Positions 7,729-15,952 of a stretch of DNA of 26,287 nt are shown here, one piece after another. Position 1 is the stretch's first letter. Each line of letters begins with the position of its first letter. Location of the stretch: the NCBI GenBank assembly GCA_001797415.1, contig MGPL01000058.1, forward strand, positions 180 to 26,466. Direction: 5' to 3'. The position numbers were made by a program, and so were the translations under genes. The notes under the pieces are model-generated. The model saw nothing but the letters and a program-made list of their open reading frames with translations, searched no databases and was not told the origin of the DNA. This DNA is from Deltaproteobacteria bacterium GWA2_55_10 (lineage in GTDB: Bacteria > Desulfobacterota > GWC2-55-46).

Positions 7729-8733
7729 TCAGAACAAAAGCATCGCGTCGCCGTAGCTGAAGAACCTGTACTCTTCCTGGACGGCATCCGCGTACGCCTT
7801 CAGTATTAATTCCCTTCCGGCAAAAGCCGAGACCAGCATCAACAGGGTCGAGCCCGGCAGATGGAAATTCGTAAGGAGCGCGTCAACCACCCTGAACTTG
7901 TAGCCGGGATAGATGAAGAGGCCGGTCGCGCCTTCGAGAAGAGGCTCGTCAAAGCCCTTACTTAAGCTCGCCTCCAGCGTCCTTGTCGAGGTGGTGCCGA
8001 CCGCGACTACCCTGCGGCCTTCCTTTTTCGCGGAGTCTACGGCATCAAATGTCTCCTTCGGGATGCTGTAGCGCTCCTTCATCATCCTGTGCTCTTCGAC
8101 CCTGTTTGTGCGCACAGGCATGAATGTCCCCGGCCCCGTGTGCAGCGTCACATGGCGGACGAGCACGCCCATTGCCCGTATCTCATCCAGAATACTATCG
8201 GTAAAATGGAGCCCTGCCGTAGGCGCTGCCACAGCCCCAACGGGTCCGGCAAATACGGTCTGATATCTTATTTTGTCAGCCTCGTCAGCCTCCCTCCTTA
8301 TATAAGGAGGGAGCGGGACCTTTCCTGTCTTTTCCAGGTCAAGGGGCCCGGAAAACCGGATCGTACAAAGCCCGTCTTCGTCCCGTCCTGTGACCTCGCC
8401 TTCAAGGCCTTCGAACAATATCCGGCCGCCCGGCTTGAGAGAAGGCTTTGAGAGGCACTGCCATTCATTTCCGTTAATCCGCTCGACAAGCAGGAGCTCG
8501 ACCTTGCCTCCTGTGGTCTTTGCGCCGAAGAGCCTCGTGGGGATGACCTTTGTATCGTTGAGCACGAGCACGTCCCCGGCCCTCAAAAAGCCGGGAAGGT
8601 CCCTGAACGACCTGTGCTCGATATTGCCTGTTTCCCTTGATACTGCCATCAGGCGCGAAGAGTCGCGCTCGGGCAGAGGGCGCTGGGCTATGAGCCTCTC
8701 CGGCAGGTCGAATTCGAAGTCTTTTAGTTCCAT
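7729..8733 (-). CDS. queA: S-adenosylmethionine:tRNA ribosyltransferase-isomerase
   Basis: This 334-residue protein is close to the usual QueA length. It converts tRNA-bound preQ1 to epoxyqueuosine using the ribosyl group of AdoMet. Recognisable features are the N-terminal FDLPERLIAQRPLPERDSSR, the VLNDTKVIPTRLFG segment, the AAPTAGLHFT motif, HVTLHTGPGTFMPV, and the C-terminal LLTNFHLPGSTLLMLVSAFAG. The ATG is preceded by AAGGA at nine bases. A terminator after the spoIID-like gene separates it from upstream genes, so it probably starts the queA-tgt-yajC transcript, although I do not see a clear promoter in the 75-base gap. Confidence 0.97.
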   Translation of the reverse strand: MELKDFEFDLPERLIAQRPLPERDSSRLMAVSRETGNIEHRSFRDLPGFLRAGDVLVLNDTKVIPTRLFGAKTTGGKVELLLVERINGNEWQCLSKPSLKPGGRILFEGLEGEVTGRDEDGLCTIRFSGPLDLEKTGKVPLPPYIRREADEADKIRYQTVFAGPVGAVAAPTAGLHFTDSILDEIRAMGVLVRHVTLHTGPGTFMPVRTNRVEEHRMMKERYSIPKETFDAVDSAKKEGRRVVAVGTTSTRTLEASLSKGFDEPLLEGATGLFIYPGYKFRVVDALLTNFHLPGSTLLMLVSAFAGRELILKAYADAVQEEYRFFSYGDAMLLF

Positions 8734-8763
8734 TAAAAACAGTCCTTACATTCTAAACAAAAA

Positions 8764-8790
8764 GGCATAAACGGAAAACCTGTTTTTCCG
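8764..8790 (-). terminator. Intrinsic terminator after the SpoIID-domain gene
   Basis: A 7-bp stem (CGGAAAA/TTTTCCG, 8772-8790) has a five-base loop, begins 18 bases past the stop, and is followed on the minus strand by TTTATGCCTTTTTG. The stem is short, but position and T-richness support a terminator. Confidence 0.6.
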
Positions 8791-8808
8791 GGATTTGAAT
8801 GAAGCGGG

Positions 8809-9906
8809 TCACCAGGCTCTCAAAAGATTGGTGCCCGGGTAAAAGTGATCGAGGATCTCCCTGTAGGAATATCCGTTCTCTGCCATGCCCTTTGCCCCCC
8901 ACTGCGAGAGGCCGACTCCGTGGCCGGAGCCCTTGCCCCTGAAGAGAAAGACTCCGTTATCTTTGCTCACGTCGAAAAAGGTGGACCTCAGGTTCGAATA
9001 GCCGAGCGCCTTCCTCATATCCTCGCCCGAAAGCCTTGTCTCGCTTCCAGCCCCGCCCCTTACTGCCATAAGCTTTACCCTGCCCGAAAGCGTTGTTTCT
9101 ATTACTGAAATCTCCTCGGGCGACCTTACGGCGTACCCGGAGGCAGAGAGCTGTTCACCGAGAAGAGAGGCGGCTATTGCGAACTCCCATTCAAACCTGG
9201 GCGCGCTCTCATCGAAGGGGCTCTCCACGGGGACCAGGTACGGATAGCCCCTCTTCCAGACATCGATAGCCGCCTCTGTCATGCCGCCGGCGTTCGAGTG
9301 ATAGACCGTAAGGGCTGGCTCTCCATCATAGACCAGTATCTCTCCGGCTGTCTCTCTAACCGCGCTCAACACGATGTCATCCTCGCCGGAAGCCCCATTA
9401 TATACCTGGCCCATCACAGTGCTCTCGAGGTGATATGGGGAGCCGGCCTTTTTTCTGATATTGAAGATGGCGTAGGTCCTGGCTATGACCACCTGGCTCT
9501 TGATGACCCCTTCGGGCCATTTTGAGGATATCTCGTTGTTTATTATCCCGGCGATATAGGCATCGAGGTGAACTTCGTTTATCAGAAGGAGGCCGTCCTT
9601 GCCTGCCGCAATCTCGATAGTCCCCCGGTACGGCCTGTTGTTGATGTATATGAACTCGCCTTCAGGGTAGAGCTTCAAGGGCAGGGCCTTGCGTCTGCCG
9701 TTTACGAGCACAGATGCCCCGTCCCTTTTTATATGCAGGTCGCCCCTGTCAGTGCCCCTCAAATCAAATGAAGAGGATTTGGATATGAGTACCCTTACCT
9801 TCTCCCCGTAGTCTGCCTGCCCTGGGACGGTATGGAGGCATCCGGCAAGAAGGAGAAGGAGGGCGTATATGAGCCTGCAGGGCCTGCTCTTAAAAGGGTT
9901 CGTCAT
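8809..9906 (-). CDS. SpoIID/LytB domain protein, probable lipoprotein
   Basis: This 365-residue exported protein has a hydrophobic signal (about 12-22) ending in a lipobox (LAGC, Cys23), so it is probably lipidated. The SpoIID domain is clear: VHLDAYIAGIINNEISSKWP, then SQVVIARTYAIFN, and near the end GKGSGHGVGLSQWGAKGMAENG followed by YREILDHFYPGTNL. Family members are lytic transglycosylase-type enzymes (SpoIID) or amidase enhancers (LytB) that act on peptidoglycan. The domain is widespread in bacteria that do not form spores, so it does not indicate sporulation. The ATG begins three bases after the upstream DUF2065 gene, so the two are probably co-translated. The catalytic role here is inferred from the family only. 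Confidence 0.93.
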   Translation of the reverse strand: MTNPFKSRPCRLIYALLLLLAGCLHTVPGQADYGEKVRVLISKSSSFDLRGTDRGDLHIKRDGASVLVNGRRKALPLKLYPEGEFIYINNRPYRGTIEIAAGKDGLLLINEVHLDAYIAGIINNEISSKWPEGVIKSQVVIARTYAIFNIRKKAGSPYHLESTVMGQVYNGASGEDDIVLSAVRETAGEILVYDGEPALTVYHSNAGGMTEAAIDVWKRGYPYLVPVESPFDESAPRFEWEFAIAASLLGEQLSASGYAVRSPEEISVIETTLSGRVKLMAVRGGAGSETRLSGEDMRKALGYSNLRSTFFDVSKDNGVFLFRGKGSGHGVGLSQWGAKGMAENGYSYREILDHFYPGTNLLRAW

Positions 9907-9909
9907 CGA

Positions 9910-10101
9910 TCACTTCAGAAAGAATACGAGGTAGAAAATGATTGTTCCGGCAAGAACTGTAACAAGGCCCATTATCCGCATTCCGCGGCTGTTTGCATCC
10001 TGCACGCTTTGAGACCATTCCTTCACCTTTCCGGGAAAGAGGAGATAGGGGAGACCCTCTATTACGAGAAGAGCGCCGAGGGTCGCGAGGATGAGCTTCA
10101 T
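9910..10101 (-). CDS. DUF2065 small membrane protein (copy 1)
   Basis: This 63-residue protein has two hydrophobic helices (about 3-22 and 43-61) around a short basic loop. The pattern LGALLVIEGLPYLLFPGKVKEW...RGMRIMGLVTVLAG is that of DUF2065 (YjeT-like) proteins, whose function is unknown. It starts four bases after the stop of a second DUF2065 gene, and the SpoIID-domain gene starts three bases after its own stop. The tight packing makes co-expression nearly certain and hints at an envelope role. Confidence 0.9.
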   Translation of the reverse strand: MKLILATLGALLVIEGLPYLLFPGKVKEWSQSVQDANSRGMRIMGLVTVLAGTIIFYLVFFLK

Positions 10102-10105
10102 AGCC

Positions 10106-10321
10106 TTACGGCCAGATGTCCCTTATGGCGAAAAGGAGCGCGATGCCCACTGCCATTATTATGAAGCCCATGAGCCTCATCCTCTTCTCGGGCAACCGGT
10201 GCAGATACCCGGCCCATTCCCTTACAGCCTTCGGAAAACCGAAGTATGGGATGCCCTCGACCACGAGAAGCGCTCCGAGGAGCATCAGGATGAAGCTGAA
10301 TTTTTCAGAACCGAAACTCAT
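10106..10321 (-). CDS. DUF2065 small membrane protein (copy 2)
   Basis: This 71-residue protein matches its downstream neighbour along its length: LGALLVVEGIPYFGFPKAVREW and KRMRLMGFIIMAVG align with the other copy. It has two predicted membrane helices. The ATG is preceded by AAGG at eight bases. The pair appears to be a tandem duplication. No function is established for this family, and I do not assign one. Confidence 0.9.
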   Translation of the reverse strand: MSFGSEKFSFILMLLGALLVVEGIPYFGFPKAVREWAGYLHRLPEKRMRLMGFIIMAVGIALLFAIRDIWP

Positions 10322-10352
10322 AGGTACTGCCTTATACTGCTCAGGCTGCCTT

Positions 10353-10372
10353 CTAAAAATAATAATTTTTAG
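10353..10372 (-). terminator. AT-rich hairpin directly after the second cytochrome gene
   Basis: An 8-bp stem (CTAAAAAT/ATTTTTAG) with an AATA loop abuts the cytochrome stop codon. All but two of its pairs are A-T, and it has no U-tract beyond the stem. It may be a weak terminator or a 3'-end stabiliser. Confidence 0.3.
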
Positions 10373-10912
10373 TTACTTGCCTTTGCAATTGCAGAGCTTC
10401 CTTATATAGTTCTTGAGCTCCGCTATCTCACCTTTTGAAAGGGTCTTGCCGAAAGGCGGCATGAGGCTCGACTTGCTCGTCGCGGGCCCGCCTTCGGCTA
10501 TCGCGTTAATGACGTCCTCGTCCGTGAGCTTGTTCATCTCGAGCGCGTTCGTATGGTCGCGCGGGCTCACGGGCATCTCCCTTGTGGCGTTCGGGCCGTC
10601 GCCCTTGCCGTATACGCCGTGGCACTGCGCGCAGTAGAACTTATAGTTCTCCTCCGCGCTCGCGCCAAAGGAAGGGACCGCGAAGGTAAAGGCGAGAACG
10701 AACGCCGGGAATACGTAAAAGGCCCATTTCATCATAGCAGGTTGCTGAAAAACTCTTATTTTGGTCAGGCTGCTCAAAAAGCTCCATATGCGAGGCCCCG
10801 GTAAAATCGGGGAGCGAGGAATGAGGCGTACTCTTTGCCGTACGCCGCAGTGACGAGCGACGATGACAACAAAGCAGATGGACTTTTTCAGCAGCCGGCT
10901 AATCGTTATCAT
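10373..10912 (-). CDS. Monohaem c-type cytochrome with N-terminal extension from a repeat insertion
   Basis: This is a 179-residue reading frame. The mature domain has one haem site (CAQCH, residues 94-98) and a likely axial Met in LMPPFG (Met151), so it is a small periplasmic class I cytochrome. An ordinary signal peptide (MMKWAFYVFPAFVLAFTFAVP) begins at residue 60 or 61, but no ribosome site precedes it. The only good ribosome site (AGGAGGG, five bases upstream) serves the ATG at 10912, which overlaps the upstream stop as ATGA. Between them lies a repeat element that encodes residues 5-59. Removing it with one TA restores MITIMMKWAF, an ordinary short leader. The C-terminus carries an extra CNC. 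Whether the extended precursor is exported and haem-loaded is unknown. Confidence 0.85.
   Translation of the reverse strand: MITISRLLKKSICFVVIVARHCGVRQRVRLIPRSPILPGPRIWSFLSSLTKIRVFQQPAMMKWAFYVFPAFVLAFTFAVPSFGASAEENYKFYCAQCHGVYGKGDGPNATREMPVSPRDHTNALEMNKLTDEDVINAIAEGGPATSKSSLMPPFGKTLSKGEIAELKNYIRKLCNCKGK
10735..10901. repeat. MITE-like inverted-repeat element inserted in a cytochrome gene
   Basis: This 167-base segment is bounded by imperfect inverted repeats: TAGCAGGTTGCTGAAAAACT at the left, and at the right a segment whose complement reads TAGCCGGCTGCTGAAAAAGT (about 17 of 20 identical). Both ends carry TA, consistent with a TA target duplication like that of mariner/IS630-type elements. 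An internal hairpin (GGCGTAC/GTACGCC, 10825-10846) is present, and there is no transposase. Similar ends ending in TTTTTCAGCAGCC are, from memory, common dispersed repeats in deltaproteobacterial genomes; that needs a search. Confidence 0.7.
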
Positions 10913-11571
10913 CTGAGCCCTCCTACATAGGCTGTCAGCTCTTTCATGTCAGCGTCGTTGATGATGCCCGTATAGACCGGCATCATCTTCACGGGCTTGA
11001 ATGCCTTGGGATGCGAAAGGTACGCGTATATCCAGTCAGGGTTGAGCCGCTCGGACGCGTTCGAGAGCGACGGGCCGGTGAGGCCGCCCACTGCCTTGCC
11101 CTTCACGTTCACGGTATGGCAGCCGTAGCACGACTGCTTTTTTATGAACATGACCCTGCCCTTGGGCGTGTCCCTCGGCTGTATGCCGAGCGCCTTAACG
11201 TCGGCTGATTTGAGGCTCATCAGGTACTCGGCAACGTCCCGTGCCTCTTTAGCGGGAAGGCTCGGATGACCGCCCCTGTTCCTCTCGGAAAGAGAGTTAT
11301 AGACGAGCGGCCTTATGGGCTGCGGGTTAGTGAGCCACTTCTCCAGAAAGCCGGCCTTGAACTTGCTGCCCGAATACCAGAGCTCAGGCCCTTTCTTCGC
11401 GAGCTGGTCCTTGATAGTCTTCTCTGAAGCTGGCCCCGCTATCTGGTGGCAGGAGGCGCACTTGCCTGCCTCAAAGGCCTTTTTCCCTTCCGCTACCCCG
11501 GCCTCGGCGCCAGATGAGACAAATAGCGCAATGAGCACGGTCATTACAGAAACGATAACTGCTGATCTCAT
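10909..11571 (-). CDS. Dihaem c-type cytochrome
   Basis: This 220-residue exported protein has a signal peptide (about 1-24, ending GAEA) and two haem-binding motifs: CASCH (38-42) and CYGCH (148-152). Each sits in its own cytochrome c domain, and a likely Met ligand is in KMMPVYTG (about 196-198). The ATG follows GAGGG at six bases. It probably carries electrons in the periplasm; the partner enzyme is not in the window. Its stop overlaps the start of the next cytochrome gene (ATGA), so the two were designed to be translated together. A promoter with a perfect -35 box lies 53-82 bases upstream. Confidence 0.93.
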   Translation of the reverse strand: MRSAVIVSVMTVLIALFVSSGAEAGVAEGKKAFEAGKCASCHQIAGPASEKTIKDQLAKKGPELWYSGSKFKAGFLEKWLTNPQPIRPLVYNSLSERNRGGHPSLPAKEARDVAEYLMSLKSADVKALGIQPRDTPKGRVMFIKKQSCYGCHTVNVKGKAVGGLTGPSLSNASERLNPDWIYAYLSHPKAFKPVKMMPVYTGIINDADMKELTAYVGGLR

Positions 11572-11623
11572 AAGAAGCCCTCTGGATTTGATAGAAATGG
11601 AAGATGGATGACGGTCAGCCCTT

Positions 11624-11653
11624 ATGGTAAACGCTAAGGGGTTTGTTTGTCAA
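11624..11653 (-). promoter_or_regulatory. Sigma-70-type promoter for the cytochrome genes
   Basis: The minus strand has TTGACA (11653-11648), an 18-base spacer, and TACCAT (11629-11624; four of six consensus bases). It lies in the 258-base gap between the RNase G and cytochrome genes. I see no gene or strong terminator in the rest of that gap, which is more AT-rich than its surroundings. Confidence 0.5.
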
Positions 11654-11829
11654 GGGATTTGAGGCGGAAAAGCCCTTTTAAAACAGGGGGTTTGAAAGGG
11701 AACTCTAAAATTGGATATTTTTTCCGAGGTCGAGGCAGGGCGAAAATAAAAAGCGGAGCATATATGAGAATACGTGAGCATTTTTATTTTCTACCTAACA
11801 AAGAGACCGGGGAAAAAGAGCAATTTTAG

Positions 11830-13305
11830 CTATAAAATTTCGTACCTTTCCTGATGGAACCTTTCCACCGGCTTTATGATTATCTTCTTGCCGTACTTCT
11901 TTTCAAGGTTCTCAAGCGGGGCAGGGTCTTCCTTTATGCGCTCTGAAATGGACGGGCTCACGTACAGGGTAGCCTTCTTCTTACGCAGCGGCAGCTCCCT
12001 TGAAAGCTCCCTGAAGATATCCATTATGATGGTGTCCTTTGCCTTCACGAGCGCGTTGCCGTCGCAGTAGGGGCAGGGCTCGCAGAGGGACTGCGAAAGG
12101 CTCTCCCTTACCCGCTTCCTCGTCATCTCCACGATGCCGAGCTCGGATATCTTGAGTATGTTCGTGCGCGCCTTGTCCGCCTTGAGCGCCTCTTTCAAGG
12201 TATTGTAGACCTTCTCCCTGTCGGAGGCCCTTGCCATGTCTATGAAGTCGATGACTATGATGCCGCCTATGTTGCGGAGCCTCAACTGGTAGACTATCTC
12301 CTTAACCGCCTCCAGGTTGGTCTTTACGATCGTGTCCTCTGAACTTTTCTTTCCGACGTACTTGCCCGTATTGACGTCGACGGCTGTGAGGGCCTCCATC
12401 TGGTCGATGACGATATGCCCGCCTGAACGGAGCCATACCCTTCTCTCCAGCGCGTCCGTGAGCTCTATCTCAATGCCGTGGGCGTCGAATATCTCCTCCT
12501 TGCCCTCGTATAGCTCGAGCTTGGGCGAAAGGTGGGGCATGAACTCGTCAACGAACTTCCTGGCCCTATCGTACTCTTCCTTCGAGTCGATGACGAGCTT
12601 GTCTATATCCTTTGAGAAGAGGTCCCTTATTATCCGCAGGGTAAGGTCAAGCTCTGACCATATAAGGCCCGGGGTCCTGACCTGGTCCTTCTTCTTCTGG
12701 ATGGAGTTCCAGAGCTTTATGAGGAACTCCATATCAGCCTGGATGTCCTCCCTGGGCATGCCGTCGCAGACCGTCCTTATGATGAAGCCGCAGCCAGGAG
12801 GCCTCATGGTGGAGACTATCTCACGGAGCCTCTTCCTCTCCTTTTCGCTCGATATCCTTCTTGAGATGGCAATTTTATCGTAGGTGGGCATGAACACGAG
12901 GTAGCGGCCCGGAAGGGATATGTAGGATGTGACCCTGGCGCCCTTGGTGCCTATCGGCTCCTTGGCTGCCTGGACCATTATCTCCTGGCCCTCTTTTATA
13001 ATGTCCTGTATGCGGACATCAGCGTGCTTCTGGTGCTCTTCTTCCTCTTCCTCGAATTCATCGGGCGGCTCTTTTATGTCGGAGACATGGAGGAAAGAGG
13101 TCCTCTGTATGCCTATCTCGACAAAGGCGGACTGCATGCCCGGGAGGACCCTTACTATCTTGCCCTTGTAGATGTTCCCGGTTATGCCCCTGTCCTTGAC
13201 GCGCTCGACATAGAACTCGACGAGGCGGCCCTGCTCGATGAGGGCGACCCTTGTCTCGAACGGGTTTGAATTGATTAATATCTCTGTCTTTTCGCTGTTC
13301 TTCAT
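11830..13305 (-). CDS. rng: Ribonuclease G (RNase E/G family)
   Basis: I place the start at ATG 13305, giving 491 residues; a TTG at 13335 would add ten. Neither has a good ribosome site. The chosen N-terminus (EILINSNPFETRVALIEQG) matches the usual start of the family. An S1 RNA-binding domain covers about residues 30-135 and contains an acidic run (EFEEEEEEH). The catalytic metal ligands are the Asp of TAVDVNTGKYVG and the Asp of VIDFIDM, and the zinc link is CEPCPYC. The length without a long C-terminal scaffold arm indicates RNase G rather than RNase E. It cleaves single-stranded RNA, for example in 16S rRNA 5'-end maturation and mRNA turnover. It follows the radical SAM gene by a few dozen bases, a common pairing in deltaproteobacteria. 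Confidence 0.93.
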   Translation of the reverse strand: MKNSEKTEILINSNPFETRVALIEQGRLVEFYVERVKDRGITGNIYKGKIVRVLPGMQSAFVEIGIQRTSFLHVSDIKEPPDEFEEEEEEHQKHADVRIQDIIKEGQEIMVQAAKEPIGTKGARVTSYISLPGRYLVFMPTYDKIAISRRISSEKERKRLREIVSTMRPPGCGFIIRTVCDGMPREDIQADMEFLIKLWNSIQKKKDQVRTPGLIWSELDLTLRIIRDLFSKDIDKLVIDSKEEYDRARKFVDEFMPHLSPKLELYEGKEEIFDAHGIEIELTDALERRVWLRSGGHIVIDQMEALTAVDVNTGKYVGKKSSEDTIVKTNLEAVKEIVYQLRLRNIGGIIVIDFIDMARASDREKVYNTLKEALKADKARTNILKISELGIVEMTRKRVRESLSQSLCEPCPYCDGNALVKAKDTIIMDIFRELSRELPLRKKKATLYVSPSISERIKEDPAPLENLEKKYGKKIIIKPVERFHQERYEIL

Positions 13306-13342
13306 TTGAGAGTGCAAGGGTATGCGGCCTTCCAAAAATGGA

Positions 13343-15883
13343 TTAATGAACGGCCCTGGTCTTTAGGACGGGTATCAGTGAAGCGGATTCCTTCGGCAGG
13401 CCAAGGAGGCAGGCGAGGACATCGTGAGGCCGCGCGTTTGCGCCAACGCCCTTTTTAAGGGTGAGCCTCAATGTCAAATCCTCTGACAGGGAAAGACCTG
13501 CCAAAAGGGGTTTGATGTCGACGTCTGTAGCCTTCCCCTCCTTCTCGATGCGGACATGAATGGAGTCCCTGCTTAAAAAATCCCTGAAAATCCCGTCAAT
13601 CTTTTCAAAATCTATATTCAAGCCCAAGGGGCTGTCATTCAATGAGACGATGTACTCTGTCATAATAGCAGAGGGCAGGGGAACTTTCAAGGACAAGGCT
13701 GCCGCGGAGAGGAATCTCAGTCCCTCCGGCATCTCGCGGTTAAGCCTCTGGAGAGCCTCCCCGGGCTCCATACCCTCGTTCAGTTCCAGGTCCAGATACT
13801 CTTCCAGCGATTCTATGCCGACGGGGAGCGGCTGGCCGAAGGAGAGCTTCGGCATGGGATGGAAGCCCTGGGAGTACTTGATAGGGACGCCCGCCCTCCT
13901 TATCGCCCGGATAACGACCGTCATAAGCTCAAGATGGCCCAGAAACCGAGCAGAGCCTGTCTTGGAATACCTGAACCGCAATCTGAAAGAGGCCTCCTGG
14001 CGCGCCCTCTTCATATCCTCGAAGACAGGGGGGATATCGGCGGATCTGGGCCTTATCTCTTTCCAGTCGCACAGGCCGCACTTCGAGCACCTGTCCACCT
14101 TGCAGTCCGGGGTCTGGGCAAGGGAGACGGCCCGCTCGTACTCCTTCTTCAAAAACTCCTTGTCAATGCCGGGGCTCAAGTGGTCCCAGGGGAAGACCTC
14201 GTCAAAGGGCCGCCTCCTTGAGGTATAAAAGGAAATGTCCAGGCCAAGCTCTGTGAAGGCCTCCTGCCATTTGGCAAAATCCATCAGCTCGCTCCAGCCG
14301 TCAAAACGGCAGCCTTTTTTGAAGGCAAGTAGCACTGCCTTTGACAATCTCCTGTCCCCCCTTGCGAAAACGCCCTCGAGAAGGCTCATTTGCGCATCGT
14401 GCCACTTGAAGCCGAGCTTCAGTTTATTGAGCTCCTTGCGGAGCAGGGACTGCTTTTGAAGGCCCTCTTCCATGGTTATCTGCGGCTCCCACTGGAAAGG
14501 GGTATAGGGCTTGGGTATGAACGAAGAGGCGCTGACGTTTATCTCAGGCCACCTGCCTGACGCGGCCTTGCCTATGTTCTTCACGCACTCCCCGAGACGG
14601 GCGATGGCGAGTATGTCCTCATCGGTCTCCGTGGGAAGGCCTATCATGAAATAGAGCTTCACGGACTTCCATCCGAGCGAAAATATATCCTGGGCAGCGG
14701 CGTGGAGGTCCTCTTCCTTTATGCCCTTGTTTATAAGCTGGCGGAGGCGCTCGCTCCCGGCCTCCGGCGCGAACGTAAATCCGGTCTTCCTGACCTTCTT
14801 TATTTCGCCTGCGACCTTTGCGCTCAGGGTGCCGACCCGCAGCGATGGCAGGGAGACGGCAATCTTTTCATCCGTAAACCTCTTCATGAGCCCGGTGAGG
14901 AGGTCCTCTATATAAGTGTAGTCGCCGGAGCTGAGAGACAGCAGAGAGACCTCGTCATAGCCCGTGTTCTTCAAGGTCTCGTCTATTATCCTTATTATCC
15001 TCTCGGGCGTGCGCTCCCTCACGGGCCTGTATATCATGCCAGCCTGGCAGAACCTGCAGCCCCTTGTGCAGCCGCGCGATATCTCGACGCTTACCCTGTC
15101 GTGGACGGTCTCCATGAAGGGGACGACAGGCCTTGTCGGCAGCGGAAGGGCATTCACATCAGGCACAATCCTCTTTACTACCATCTCGTAGCCATCGATG
15201 AGGGGCGCGACCCTTTTAACAGTGCCGTCGTCATTGTATTCGACATCGAAGAAAGAGGGCACATATACGCCGGGTATGCGGGCGAGCCTCTTTAAAATCC
15301 CGTCCCTTTCCTCATTCTTATCCTTGCCCTCTCTCACCGCGTCGGCTATTTCGAGGACCGCTTCCTCGCCGTCTCCCAAAAGAAGGGCGTCGAAGAACTC
15401 GGCAACGGGCTCAGGGTTGAAGGCAACAGGCCCGCCGCCTATTACAAAGGTGTCGCCCTTCTTCCTTTCACTGGCAAGGAGAGGTATGCCCCCGAGGTCG
15501 AGCATGTTGAGGACGTTTGTGTAGGAGAGCTCGTACTGCAATGACAGGCCGAGTATGTCAAGCTCGCACAGAGCTATGCCTGATTCGAGGGTAGAGAGCT
15601 TCTGTCCCCTCTCCCTCAGAAGGGCCTCCATGTCGGCCCAGGGCGCGAAGACCCTCTCGCAGGCGATATCCTCCCTTGAATTGAGTATCTGATAGAGGAT
15701 CTGAATGCCGAGATGGCTCATGCCTATCTCATAGGCGTCGGGAAAGCCCATTCCAAAGGTAAGCCGCACCTTCGAGAGGTCTTTCTTAATCGAATTGACC
15801 TCTCCGCCCGTATACCTCGACGGCTTCCTTACGAGCGAGAGGAGTTGTTTGATGTCGGTTGTCATGTTCTTAAGGAGTTCCAA
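13343..15883 (-). CDS. B12-binding radical SAM protein with C-terminal DUF2344 domain
   Basis: This 846-residue protein combines three parts. The N-terminal region (about 35-240) resembles a B12-binding/Rossmann domain (FGMGFPDAYEIGMSHLG). Next comes a radical SAM core with CTRGCRFC (Cys272, 276, 279 hold the 4Fe-4S cluster), with PEAGSERLRQLINKG downstream. A Cys cluster (CKVDRCSKCGLC, about 618-629) follows, and the last ~200 residues are DUF2344 (SKTGSARFLGHLELM, KYSQGFHPMPKLSFG). This is the architecture of the TIGR03960/TIGR03936 families, whose substrate is not known. A TTG at 15883 with AAGG eight bases upstream is used here; ATG at 15865 is the alternative. It is the second of two related genes, and rng follows it. 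Confidence 0.93.
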   Translation of the reverse strand: MELLKNMTTDIKQLLSLVRKPSRYTGGEVNSIKKDLSKVRLTFGMGFPDAYEIGMSHLGIQILYQILNSREDIACERVFAPWADMEALLRERGQKLSTLESGIALCELDILGLSLQYELSYTNVLNMLDLGGIPLLASERKKGDTFVIGGGPVAFNPEPVAEFFDALLLGDGEEAVLEIADAVREGKDKNEERDGILKRLARIPGVYVPSFFDVEYNDDGTVKRVAPLIDGYEMVVKRIVPDVNALPLPTRPVVPFMETVHDRVSVEISRGCTRGCRFCQAGMIYRPVRERTPERIIRIIDETLKNTGYDEVSLLSLSSGDYTYIEDLLTGLMKRFTDEKIAVSLPSLRVGTLSAKVAGEIKKVRKTGFTFAPEAGSERLRQLINKGIKEEDLHAAAQDIFSLGWKSVKLYFMIGLPTETDEDILAIARLGECVKNIGKAASGRWPEINVSASSFIPKPYTPFQWEPQITMEEGLQKQSLLRKELNKLKLGFKWHDAQMSLLEGVFARGDRRLSKAVLLAFKKGCRFDGWSELMDFAKWQEAFTELGLDISFYTSRRRPFDEVFPWDHLSPGIDKEFLKKEYERAVSLAQTPDCKVDRCSKCGLCDWKEIRPRSADIPPVFEDMKRARQEASFRLRFRYSKTGSARFLGHLELMTVVIRAIRRAGVPIKYSQGFHPMPKLSFGQPLPVGIESLEEYLDLELNEGMEPGEALQRLNREMPEGLRFLSAAALSLKVPLPSAIMTEYIVSLNDSPLGLNIDFEKIDGIFRDFLSRDSIHVRIEKEGKATDVDIKPLLAGLSLSEDLTLRLTLKKGVGANARPHDVLACLLGLPKESASLIPVLKTRAVH

Positions 15884-15898
15884 TCTGGATACCTTGTT

Positions 15899-15925
15899 CA
15901 GGTTCAGGGTTGCACCCTGAACCTG
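15899..15925. repeat. Perfect 12-bp hairpin between the radical SAM genes (first)
   Basis: CAGGTTCAGGGT, a TGC loop and ACCCTGAACCTG form a perfect inverted repeat. It begins 15 bases before the TTG start of the downstream gene. There is no U-tract on either strand, so it does not look like an ordinary terminator. Confidence 0.85.
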
Positions 15926-15952
15926 TTAATCCGTGAGGTGCATAACGATTCT

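Noticed and set aside
8809..9906. SpoIID domain as evidence for a spore former
   Set aside because: The domain is widespread in bacteria that do not sporulate, and no other sporulation gene is present. The dcw order and lipobox fit a Gram-negative cell.
11647..11829. 60-codon plus-strand open frame in the gap between rng and the cytochromes
   Set aside because: It starts inside the predicted minus-strand promoter, has no ribosome site, and its product shows no signal or domain.
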